From positions 1-14,276 of the forward strand of contig CASEGD010000009.1 in assembly GCA_949287345.1 (NCBI GenBank): a DNA stretch of 14,276 bases, in the 5' to 3' direction. Positions 4,326 to 11,328 of the stretch are shown in pieces. Source of the DNA: an uncultured Phascolarctobacterium sp. (GTDB lineage: Bacteria > Bacillota > Negativicutes > Acidaminococcales > Acidaminococcaceae). The position numbers and the translations under genes were made by a program. The notes below the pieces were generated by a model, which was not told where the DNA came from, made no database searches, and saw nothing but the letters and a program-made list of their open reading frames with translations. Numbering within the stretch: position 1 is the first letter of the stretch; every line of letters starts with the position of its first letter.

Positions 4326-7325
4326 TTGAATAAGAAGAAAATTTTAGCAACTTTGGTAATGTTAAGTTTAATGCAGGGAAGTGTATATGCGGCTGATGAA
4401 GCACAATATAATGATTTTTTTGATGTAGGACGTAATCAAAAAAATGATTCATATTTTAAAACTAAAAAAGTAGATGGTATTTATCAAGTAGTAAAAGATA
4501 ATTTAGCTGGAGAACGAGATACGGTAAATAATAATGGTAACGAAGTTACTTTTAATATTTATTCAGAAATAAAAAGGGACGAAAATACTGGTTTGGGAAC
4601 AATTTTTTATATAGGAAATTATAAATGGGATGGAAAGAAATATATATTGAATTTTCATAATGACGCAGTTTTCGACGGAGGCATAAATGATTCTGGTGTA
4701 GGTCAGTCTTCTTTTTATGTTGGTGGTTATGATTATGCAAATGGTGACATTACTATTAATTTGGATGATGGAAAAACATTTTCTGTAATAGGAACTACAA
4801 ACATTACTAATAATAATCAAATGTTTCATATAGAAAATGGATCAACAGTAAATTTTAATAATGGGAATCTTTATATTGAACATGTTTATCCTACAGTGCA
4901 GAGTGATTACGAAGAAGGAGACTGGGTTAGTGCAGACTTTGCGCAAGCTGTTTGGATTGAAAATGAATCAATGCTAAATGTTAATAATGATTCTGTAAAA
5001 ATTTTAAAAAGCTTTAATCAAGATGAGAAAATTTATCCTGGGTTTTATGACGCAGGTTTAGAAGTTGTAAATTCCACAGCTATTTTTAATACAAAAGAGT
5101 TCTATGTTGGTAGCAGTGATAAAAAAGAATATGAAAGTTTTGATTATGGATTATGGATTGAGGATGATAGTAAAGTAACAATTAATGCAAATAAAATTGA
5201 TATTTATGGTGGAAATGGTATTGTTGGAGAACGAAAAGGCGAAGTTGAAATTAGTGGTGATTATATTAATATTTATTCAGATGATAAATCCATATGGGCA
5301 TCTGGTGATGGAAGTAATATAAATATTACTGGTGTTGTTAATATAAATGGTAAATATGATGATGGTATAAATACCTACGTGGACGATGATAAAGCAGGTA
5401 TTGCTTTGGTTGCTGGCAAAAAAGGTACCTCAAGTAATAATAGTTACGGAGAAGTCAATATTAATCTTAAAGGTTCTGATAACAGCTATATTACCGGTGA
5501 TATCGTCGGAGCAAGGGACGGTGTTGTAAATATTAACAGCGATAATTACAACGGCAGCCTTACTATTCAAGGCGATATTTTAGCGGGCAATGGTGGTACA
5601 AGAAAAGATGATGAAGGCAATAATGTGACTGTTGGCGCTGTAAATCTTGATTTGGGCAATAATGGTTATCTTGAAGGCCGTGTGGATGATTACCAAGACG
5701 CTGATTTGAAAGATAGCAGTAATTTAGAATTTTTTGACCCGCATTTTACTGATGGTAAGGTTTCAGATAGCGGTACTGTAAATATTGATTTGGGTGAAGG
5801 TTCTAAATGGAATGTAACCGGCCAAAGCTGGGTAACAAAACTTGAAGGCAACGGTACAGTTATACTTGTTGGTTCAGGTTCGGAAAATGGTACTATTACA
5901 GAAGGTACAGGCGGTTATGCAGTACATATCGGTGAATTAAAAGGCAATAATACTTTTGTGCTTAATTTAACGCCCGATGCTCTCGAAACAAGTGATATGA
6001 TTTATGTACAAAATAGCACCGCAGGAACTCAAACTATACTTTTAAATAATGAAAGAGACCTGCTGAACAATAAGGATTGGGATGAAATTCGTTTTGCTAC
6101 TGTAGCAAATGCTTTAGGCAGTGCAGAAAATGTTAATACAGAATACGGCGGTGCTTTTGGTGATACTTATACCATTAAAGGGCGCGGCGTGCGCAATGTA
6201 GATTATGAAATAAAATATGTTGCGATGAATGAAGATACTACATCTATTGATGATAATATTGATTATAATGGCGGCACAGAGTTAAATGAAAACAAATATG
6301 GTGCAGATAATGTAGAAGAAACTTATAACAAAACAGATGAAGGGCAAAACAGCCAGTACATTTATCTTGTACGTAATGAAAACGACACCCCTGTTGTTAA
6401 CCCGGACGAAGATTTAACAGACAGCGGCAAAACGGTTATCAATATGAGCTGTGCCAACTATAAAAACGCTATCTATATGGATAGGTTGAATAAACGTCTT
6501 GGCGAAGCACGCTACATTAACAATGAAGAAGAACAGGGCATGTGGGTACGCCTTCGTCATGACCGAATTGGGCAGAGCGGCGACTTCCGCAGCATGAATA
6601 CCATGTATGAGCTTGGCTATGACGAAAAACAGGACTGTGACAACGGCGAACGCCGAGTAGGTTTTGCTGTTGACTACATGCGTGGCAGCACAACTTACAG
6701 CGATATTTTAGGCAAAGGCGAAACAAAACGCTACGGCTTATGGCTGTATGACACATGGATGGGCGACAAAGGGCATTATGCTGATTACGTTGCTAAATGG
6801 GGACACCTTTCCAACGATTTTGACATCCGCGATAAAGACAGCTTTGAACGAGTAACCGGCGACTACAGCAACAACGTATTCAGCATAAGCGCAGAATACG
6901 GACGCAAAAAGGATATCGGCAACGACTGGTACATTGAACCGCAGGCACAACTGCAATTAGCACGCGTAACAGGTGCTGAATATACCACAACCACGCAGGA
7001 TACTAAAGTAAGTGTGGACGGCATTAACAGCTTAATTGGCCGTGCAGGCTTCCGCCTTGGTCGTGACATTGACGAGCGCAGCACCGTGTACATTAAAGCC
7101 GACCTGCTGCACGAATTTTTAGGCGACCAGACGATAACGGCAACGGACGCAACCGGCAGTCTGCGCGAAACCTTTGAAAACAAAGGCACATGGTATGACG
7201 TAGGCTTCGGTTTTGCAACGGCATTGGGCAAAGACAGTTATGCCTTTATGGATTTTGAAAAATCCTTCGGCAACGACAACGACGAAACCTACCAGATTAA
7301 CGCCGGCGTTCAGTGGACATTCTAA
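4326..7325 (+). CDS. Autotransporter with C-terminal beta-barrel domain, paralogue 2
   Basis: This 999-residue paralogue of the preceding gene has a signal peptide (residues 1-22, sharing LATLVMLSLMQGSVYA) and an AT-rich passenger of about residues 23-410, rich in Asn, Asp, Gly and Tyr. A conserved stem (LEGRVDDY at 449-456), a linker helix near 705-730 and a beta-barrel from 738 to the terminal Phe follow. The passenger has no clear similarity to paralogue 1, whereas stem, linker and barrel align throughout. I see no protease triad or other catalytic motif. It has exactly two cysteines, Cys709 in the linker helix and Cys771 in the early barrel, where paralogue 1 has Arg and Ser. The start is TTG, chosen because AAAGGGGAG (4311-4319) is correctly spaced and the signal peptide begins there. 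It is probably surface exposed; the ligand is unknown. Confidence 0.9.
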   Translation: MNKKKILATLVMLSLMQGSVYAADEAQYNDFFDVGRNQKNDSYFKTKKVDGIYQVVKDNLAGERDTVNNNGNEVTFNIYSEIKRDENTGLGTIFYIGNYKWDGKKYILNFHNDAVFDGGINDSGVGQSSFYVGGYDYANGDITINLDDGKTFSVIGTTNITNNNQMFHIENGSTVNFNNGNLYIEHVYPTVQSDYEEGDWVSADFAQAVWIENESMLNVNNDSVKILKSFNQDEKIYPGFYDAGLEVVNSTAIFNTKEFYVGSSDKKEYESFDYGLWIEDDSKVTINANKIDIYGGNGIVGERKGEVEISGDYINIYSDDKSIWASGDGSNINITGVVNINGKYDDGINTYVDDDKAGIALVAGKKGTSSNNSYGEVNINLKGSDNSYITGDIVGARDGVVNINSDNYNGSLTIQGDILAGNGGTRKDDEGNNVTVGAVNLDLGNNGYLEGRVDDYQDADLKDSSNLEFFDPHFTDGKVSDSGTVNIDLGEGSKWNVTGQSWVTKLEGNGTVILVGSGSENGTITEGTGGYAVHIGELKGNNTFVLNLTPDALETSDMIYVQNSTAGTQTILLNNERDLLNNKDWDEIRFATVANALGSAENVNTEYGGAFGDTYTIKGRGVRNVDYEIKYVAMNEDTTSIDDNIDYNGGTELNENKYGADNVEETYNKTDEGQNSQYIYLVRNENDTPVVNPDEDLTDSGKTVINMSCANYKNAIYMDRLNKRLGEARYINNEEEQGMWVRLRHDRIGQSGDFRSMNTMYELGYDEKQDCDNGERRVGFAVDYMRGSTTYSDILGKGETKRYGLWLYDTWMGDKGHYADYVAKWGHLSNDFDIRDKDSFERVTGDYSNNVFSISAEYGRKKDIGNDWYIEPQAQLQLARVTGAEYTTTTQDTKVSVDGINSLIGRAGFRLGRDIDERSTVYIKADLLHEFLGDQTITATDATGSLRETFENKGTWYDVGFGFATALGKDSYAFMDFEKSFGNDNDETYQINAGVQWTF
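7227..7306 (+). repeat. 80-base exact direct repeat, copy 2
   Basis: Identical to 3967-4046 (end of the paralogous barrel). Recombination between the copies would delete the second gene's passenger and most of its barrel but leave an intact hybrid barrel end. Confidence 0.9.
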
Positions 7326-7331
7326 ATTCAC

Positions 7332-7448
7332 AAAAGATTGCACTGTTACGGCTTTGCAAAAATGCTGCGGCTCCTCCGATTCCGCTCGGGCTGCGCGCCA
7401 AGCTCCCGAAGTATAATACCTTAATTTTTGCCGCCGCAGTTTTTGACT
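7332..7448 (+). terminator. Structured 3' element and terminator of autotransporter 2 (copy 2)
   Basis: CTGCGGC (7365-7371) pairs with GCCGCAG (7433-7439), followed by TTTTT (7440-7444). The inner stem T7386-CGGG / CCCG-A7409 covaries with copy 1. Homology to copy 1 begins near TGCACT upstream of the stem and ends at GACT after the T-tract. The duplicated unit therefore includes the whole 3' untranslated region. Confidence 0.7.
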
Positions 7449-7519
7449 AAAGCCTTACAGTACAATTCTTTTGTTTAAGTTTTCTTTCAATTTTTAAATT
7501 TACGGGATGAGGTGACAAA

Positions 7520-7867
7520 ATGCTGATGGAAGATTTACCGTTGGATAATGCTGCACTGAAAGAAACTATTGGCAACGGCAAAGTGGAGTTTTGCCTGCAT
7601 AACCCGCGCAGCAAAAGCGGCATGCAGACATGGGAGCTTAAAGTGCTGAACAGTGACGGAACACGCAAAATAGTTATAGTGCGCGATTACGGCTTTGAAG
7701 TAAAACGCGAACAGGTGAAAATTAAACCGTTTAAAACGCGCGAAGAACGCAACAAAGAGATTTTGCGCCTGTACCACGAAGAAGGCTTGTCGCAGGTCTT
7801 CCTCGGCAATTTGTTCAATATCAGCCAGCCGTCAATTTCTCTTATCGTTAACGGAAAAAGTAAATAG
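7520..7867 (+). CDS. Small helix-turn-helix protein, function unknown
   Basis: This is a 115-residue protein I do not recognise as a named family. The N-terminal part (about residues 1-72) looks like a small beta-rich domain with many charged residues. The C-terminal part holds a probable helix-turn-helix: a helix at 78-88 (NKEILRLYHEE), then SQVFLGNLFNIS (91-102) and a recognition-like helix QPSISLIVNG (103-112), as in transcriptional regulators or sigma-region-4-like domains. DNA binding is inferred from this pattern only. The start is ATG 7520, preceded by GAGGTGA (7509-7515); the next ATG (7526) is less well spaced. The gene stands alone between the autotransporter terminator and its own terminator. 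It could regulate the adjacent autotransporters, but nothing in the sequence proves this. No clear promoter was found in 7449-7508. Confidence 0.75.
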   Translation: MLMEDLPLDNAALKETIGNGKVEFCLHNPRSKSGMQTWELKVLNSDGTRKIVIVRDYGFEVKREQVKIKPFKTREERNKEILRLYHEEGLSQVFLGNLFNISQPSISLIVNGKSK

Positions 7868-7875
7868 TAAAAAAC

Positions 7876-7915
7876 AACAGCCTTTTACCTACAAGCGCAG
7901 GTAAAAGGCTGTTTT
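7876..7915. terminator. Bidirectional terminator between convergent genes
   Basis: A perfect 15-bp stem (7876-7890 with 7899-7913) closes an 8-base loop, with TTTT on the plus side and an A-run (T-run on the minus strand) on the other. It serves the helix-turn-helix gene and probably also the minus-strand gene that ends at 7931. Confidence 0.92.
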
Positions 7916-7930
7916 GCGTATGGTGTACGG

Positions 7931-8149
7931 TTAATCCCAACGGTTTAAAATGTCTTTGATGATTTCTTTTTCACTTTTGCGGCGTTTCTTTTCAAAGTTG
8001 CGGTAGTTGTTGTCGCGGTGGTCGGTGGAGTAGTCCGCATAGTCAAAATCATCGTAGTCGCGTTCGTAGCTGCGGTTGTAATCGCCGTGACCGTCGTCAA
8101 ACAACAGCGGCACAAAATTTTGCGCAGGATATGTATAACAGCTTAACAT
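7931..8149 (-). CDS. Tyr/Asp-rich 72-residue protein, unknown function
   Basis: I do not recognise this protein. It begins MLSCYTYPAQNFVPLLF, with no long hydrophobic segment, continues with a low-complexity middle dense in Asp, Tyr and Arg (about residues 19-50, including DYDDFDYADYS) and ends in a strongly charged helix-forming tail (EKKRRKSEKEIIKDILNRWD). It is treated as real because AAGGAGG lies 7 bases before the ATG, a good promoter sits upstream, a terminator lies downstream, and codon use resembles its neighbours. The Tyr/Asp-rich segment is probably disordered or acts as a binding surface. It has no signal peptide and no known catalytic motif. It is divergent from the rubredoxin/glutamate-synthase-like gene, with overlapping promoters. 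Confidence 0.72.
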   Translation of the reverse strand: MLSCYTYPAQNFVPLLFDDGHGDYNRSYERDYDDFDYADYSTDHRDNNYRNFEKKRRKSEKEIIKDILNRWD

Positions 8150-8180
8150 GGCAAGCCTCCTTAAACTTTTTGTTACTGAT

Positions 8181-8209
8181 AGTATAACTTTATTTTGTAA
8201 ATTTGTAAA
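8181..8209 (-). promoter_or_regulatory. Promoter of the Tyr/Asp-rich protein gene
   Basis: Read on the minus strand: TTTACA (8209-8204), a 17-base spacer and TATACT (8186-8181). The start codon follows about 32 bases after the -10 element. Confidence 0.75.
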
Positions 8210-8233
8210 ATACGGCTGGTTTTGTGTTATAAT
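8203..8233 (+). promoter_or_regulatory. Promoter of the rubredoxin/glutamate-synthase-like gene
   Basis: TATAAT (8228-8233) with TG one base upstream (extended -10). The best -35 is TTGTAA (8203-8208) at a long 19-base spacing, so recognition probably relies on the extended -10. The -35 region overlaps that of the divergent minus-strand promoter. Confidence 0.65.
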
Positions 8234-8290
8234 AAGGATGAAGGTTCTTGTAATTATTATTAGTTAGTTTTTTGTACGAAAGGAGCAGCT

Positions 8291-9691
8291 ATGGCAAAGT
8301 ATCAATGCACCGTTTGCGGTTATATTTTTGACGAGGCAAAGGAAGGCAAAGCCTTTGCAGAACTGGACGCCTGCCCGGTATGCGGCATGCCGCCTGAAAA
8401 ATTTGTAAAATTGGAGGACGAAGCCCCGCAGGCTGAAGCGCCGAAGGAAAAGGCAGAGGCGCAGGCTGACATTGCTTACGACAGCGCTTATTACCGTGTT
8501 GACGCAAACTGCCGTTATATGGAGGAAATCCACCGTATGGCTGTAACGGGCAAATCCATTATCGGCGCGATGGGCACGCAGATGAAAATGCCCAACTGGG
8601 ACGACGTTTTGATTTTGGGCAACCAGCTTAATCCGCCGCCGCTGAACGACGACGAGCCGGTTACTACGATGACGGTTATCGGCAAAAACGCCAAACGCCC
8701 GATGATTATTGACAGCCCGGTATTTATTTCGCACATGTCGTTTGGTGCGCTTTCCAAAGAAACAAAAATTGCACTGGCACGTGGCAGCGCGATGGCTAAA
8801 ACTGCCATGTGCAGTGGTGAAGGCGGCATTTTGCCGGAGGAACGCGCCGAAGCCTACAAATATATTTTTGAATACATCCCAAATTTATACAGTGTAACGG
8901 CAGAGAATTTGAAAAACGCCGACGCCATTGAAATTAAAATCGGACAGGGTACCAAGCCGGGCATGGGCGGACATCTGCCGGGCGAGAAGGTTACACCGGA
9001 GATTGCCGCTATCCGCAATAAGCCGCTGGGGCAGGACATTATCAGCCCGTCCAAGTTCCCCGATGTGAACACCAAAGAGGATTTGAAGGCACTGGTTGAC
9101 AAGCTTCGCGAAGAATCTGACGGTCGCCCTATTGGCATTAAAATTGCCGCAGGCAAGATTGAAAAGGATTTGGAGTTCTGCGTTTTTGCAGAGCCTGATT
9201 TTATTACGATTGACGGACGTGGCGGCGCGACGGGCGCCAGCCCGCAGCTTGTAAGGGATTCTACCAGTGCGCCGACGCTGTACGCGCTTTATCGTGCGCG
9301 TAAATATCTGGACAGCGTTAAATCGGACATTGCGCTGGTTATTACCGGCGGTTTGCGCGTATCCAGCGATTTTGCCAAAGCCATCGCCATGGGGGCGGAC
9401 GCCGTTGCCATCGCCAGCGCGGCGCTTATTGCCGCTGCCTGCCAGCAGTACCGCATTTGCGGCACGGGTAAATGCCCGGTTGGCATTGCCACGCAGGATG
9501 AGGAATTGCGCAAACGCCTGAAAATCGATGCTGCGGCTCAGCGCGTAGCAAACTTTTTGATTTGCTCGAACAACGAGCTGAAAACTTATGCGCGCATTAC
9601 CGGGCACAAAAACGTGCATGATTTAAACACCGGCGATTTGTGTACGATAAACAAGGAAATTTCGGACTATACCAATATTCCGTACGCTTAA
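8291..9691 (+). CDS. Rubredoxin-like domain fused to glutamate-synthase-type FMN/[3Fe-4S] domain protein
   Basis: This is a 466-residue cytosolic flavo-iron-sulfur protein. Residues 1-42 form a rubredoxin-like metal site: Cys6 and Cys9 (CTVCGY) with Cys28 and Cys31 (CPVCG). A Glu/Ala/Pro-rich linker (about 43-62) follows, then a domain of about 400 residues like the FMN-binding synthase domain of glutamate synthase (GltB). It includes GQGTKPGMGGHLPG, the FMN-binding stretch ITIDGRGGATGASP and GADAVAIASAAL. Cys384, Cys390 and Cys395 (C-x5-C-x4-C, in CGTGKCPVGIATQ) match the [3Fe-4S] ligands of GltB. The amidotransferase domain of GltB is absent and no GltD-like NADPH subunit is nearby. It may therefore take electrons through its rubredoxin domain; the substrate is unknown. 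AAAGGAG precedes the ATG. Often annotated as an FMN-binding glutamate synthase family protein. Confidence 0.88.
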   Translation: MAKYQCTVCGYIFDEAKEGKAFAELDACPVCGMPPEKFVKLEDEAPQAEAPKEKAEAQADIAYDSAYYRVDANCRYMEEIHRMAVTGKSIIGAMGTQMKMPNWDDVLILGNQLNPPPLNDDEPVTTMTVIGKNAKRPMIIDSPVFISHMSFGALSKETKIALARGSAMAKTAMCSGEGGILPEERAEAYKYIFEYIPNLYSVTAENLKNADAIEIKIGQGTKPGMGGHLPGEKVTPEIAAIRNKPLGQDIISPSKFPDVNTKEDLKALVDKLREESDGRPIGIKIAAGKIEKDLEFCVFAEPDFITIDGRGGATGASPQLVRDSTSAPTLYALYRARKYLDSVKSDIALVITGGLRVSSDFAKAIAMGADAVAIASAALIAAACQQYRICGTGKCPVGIATQDEELRKRLKIDAAAQRVANFLICSNNELKTYARITGHKNVHDLNTGDLCTINKEISDYTNIPYA

Positions 9692-9696
9692 ACTTA

Positions 9697-9723
9697 AAAT
9701 CCGGCTTTAATGCCGGATTTTTT
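9697..9723 (+). terminator. Rho-independent terminator
   Basis: AAATCCGGC (9697-9705) pairs with GCCGGATTT (9712-9720) around a 6-base loop, and the T-tract runs to 9723. It ends the transcript of the rubredoxin/glutamate-synthase-like gene. Confidence 0.93.
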
Positions 9724-9913
9724 GCTTGCAAGGCTTGCAAAAAAATGCGTTTTACGGTATTATAAAGCGTATGCCTTTTTATGTATAGAGTTAAACATAA
9801 TATTTTAAGGTTATATTTTAAAATGCCTGCCACGCCAAAGCGGATTTTTACAGAACTTTGGGCGCTTATTGGTGACTGCCCGGTCAAAAATACTGGCGGA
9901 AGGGCGGCAGGCG

Positions 9914-9922
9914 TGGTATAAT
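9914..9922 (+). promoter_or_regulatory. Extended -10 promoter of the unknown-protein/nitroreductase operon
   Basis: TGG then TATAAT (9917-9922). No good -35 is visible at 16-18 bases. The start codon is 31 bases downstream. Confidence 0.6.
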
Positions 9923-9952
9923 ATTTTTATAAATTGTTTAAGGAGCCTGACG

Positions 9953-10342
9953 ATGCCGCAGTTAATGACCAAAGAAGAAATTCACGAATTCGGCCTGCAA
10001 ATTTTAAGCCGCTACCTTGAGGCTAATGCTTACGAAATTGAAATGATGCATCCCAATATGCAGATGTTTCCGCATGTGATTGCCAAAAAGAACGGGCAGC
10101 TGGTGTTTATTATTGCGGCGACGGACGTTTACCCCAACAAAGGCAAGTTCAGCGACGATGAAAAGGCTGCGCTTTTGGAAAACGCCGCCAAGTTTGACGC
10201 GCAGGCGGCCTGTGCTTATCTTGGCATTGCCAATGCCGAAGGCGCGCAAAACAAGGATAAGGAACTGTGCGGCAAGGCTTATAAAGACGCTAACTTTTTG
10301 ACCGATTTTGGCGGTTTGGAATTTATTTATTTTAAAGACTGA
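9953..10342 (+). CDS. Conserved-looking protein of unknown function (129 aa), first gene of a nitroreductase operon
   Basis: I do not recognise a named family. The soluble 129-residue protein starts MPQLMTKEEIHEFGL and has no signal peptide or membrane segment. Its middle (about residues 36-60) alternates strands and turns, PHVIAKKNGQLVFIIAATDVYP, faintly like the core of small nuclease-fold proteins, but I see no complete PD-(D/E)xK site and would not call it a nuclease. Cys residues occur near 83 and 104. The frame is open upstream to 9869. I chose ATG 9953 because AAGGAG (9940-9945) is ideally spaced and the extended -10 promoter lies just before it. The stop codon overlaps the ribosome binding site of the ferredoxin-nitroreductase gene that starts 9 bases later. 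The two are thus co-transcribed and probably translationally coupled, suggesting a related redox role. Confidence 0.78.
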   Translation: MPQLMTKEEIHEFGLQILSRYLEANAYEIEMMHPNMQMFPHVIAKKNGQLVFIIAATDVYPNKGKFSDDEKAALLENAAKFDAQAACAYLGIANAEGAQNKDKELCGKAYKDANFLTDFGGLEFIYFKD

Positions 10343-10351
10343 GGTGACGGC

Positions 10352-11161
10352 ATGGATTTGTTAAGAGTAGATACCGAAAAATGTGTTAAATGCGGGCTTT
10401 GCGTACAGGCGTGCCCGTCCTGTATTTTGACCATGGGCGAGGACGGACCCAAATGCGATTTTGACCGTGGCTGTATGAGCTGCGGGCATTGTGTTGCCAT
10501 CTGCCCGATGGGCGCGCTGGATAACAAATATGCCCCGCTGGAAAAACAGGAACCTATCCCGATGCCGGTGCTGGACAGTGAAACGGCTTATAACTTTTTG
10601 CGTATGCGCCGCAGCGTGCGCCTGTTTAAACCGGAAGCTCCCAGCGACGAAGACCTTACCAGACTGCTTGACGTGTGCCGCTATGCGCCGACGGCTGGCA
10701 ATTCGCAGGGGCTTTATTATATCGTTATCCGCGACAGGGAAACCATTAAAAAAATTGCCGATGCTACTGCCGAATGGATGCAGCAGGAAATTGACGCCGG
10801 CAGCGATGATAAACGCTATTTTACTACCGTGCTGCGCGCTTACAACGACCGTGGTCAGGACATTATCGCGCGCAATGCGCCGTGCCTTGTTTTTGCAACG
10901 GCCAAACGCCTTAACCGCACCGGCGTGAGCAACGCTGAACAGGCATGGGCTTATGCGGAGCTTTTTGCACCGACGATTGGGCTTGGTACAACGATTGCAG
11001 GGTTTATACAGACCTGCGGCATTGCAGCTTACCAGCCTTTGCTTGATTTGGTCGGCGTGCCGCCGAAGTTTAAAATTTGCGGTACTTTGATGGTTGGCTA
11101 CCCGCGCGTTAAGTTCCAGCGTCTGGTAGAGCGCCAGCATTTGAAAGTTGAATTTAAATAA
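10352..11161 (+). CDS. Nitroreductase-family flavoprotein with N-terminal two-[4Fe-4S] ferredoxin domain
   Basis: This 269-residue protein fuses a bacterial-type ferredoxin to a nitroreductase fold. Two CxxCxxC...CP motifs, Cys11/14/17/21 and Cys41/44/47/51, can hold two [4Fe-4S] clusters. From about residue 84, RRSVRLFKPE and the APTAGNSQ segment give the FMN-binding signature of the nitroreductase family. Such fusions occur in strict anaerobes and are expected to pass electrons from ferredoxin-type donors via the clusters to FMN, reducing a nitro, quinone or similar substrate. The true substrate cannot be told from sequence. It is cytosolic, with no signal peptide. The start is ATG 10352 with GAGGTGA (10341-10347), which overlaps the TGA stop of the preceding gene. 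The gene ends the operon before a terminator. Confidence 0.9.
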   Translation: MDLLRVDTEKCVKCGLCVQACPSCILTMGEDGPKCDFDRGCMSCGHCVAICPMGALDNKYAPLEKQEPIPMPVLDSETAYNFLRMRRSVRLFKPEAPSDEDLTRLLDVCRYAPTAGNSQGLYYIVIRDRETIKKIADATAEWMQQEIDAGSDDKRYFTTVLRAYNDRGQDIIARNAPCLVFATAKRLNRTGVSNAEQAWAYAELFAPTIGLGTTIAGFIQTCGIAAYQPLLDLVGVPPKFKICGTLMVGYPRVKFQRLVERQHLKVEFK

Positions 11162-11170
11162 AAATAATTA

Positions 11171-11203
11171 ACGGTACAGCTTACGCGGCTGTGCCGTTTT
11201 TTG
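11171..11203 (+). terminator. Rho-independent terminator of the nitroreductase operon
   Basis: AACGGTACAGC (11171-11181) pairs with GCTGTGCCGTT (11189-11199), with one G-U pair and a 7-base loop, followed by a run of T. Confidence 0.92.
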
Positions 11204-11328
11204 TTACTTATGCAACAGTTTGATGGCTTTAAATAAATAGTTTTCCAAATTTACTGTAAATTAAAGGAAATATAAAAATTTTGCAGAAATTAAAACTCAA
11301 TAATGTTTACAAACAAGGGGGAATATGT

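Noticed and set aside
8885..9619. 244-codon minus-strand frame under the glutamate-synthase-like gene
   Set aside because: The plus strand carries unmistakable motifs. Long antisense frames are expected from the GC-biased codon use here.
9869..9952. N-terminal extension of the 129-residue protein
   Set aside because: It would place the coding region across the promoter (9914-9922); ATG 9953 has the proper ribosome binding site.
11281..11328. TTG start giving 16 extra residues to the EF-G-like protein
   Set aside because: It has no ribosome binding site, whereas ATG 11329 has AAGGGGG 7 bases upstream and matches the usual EF-G N-terminus.
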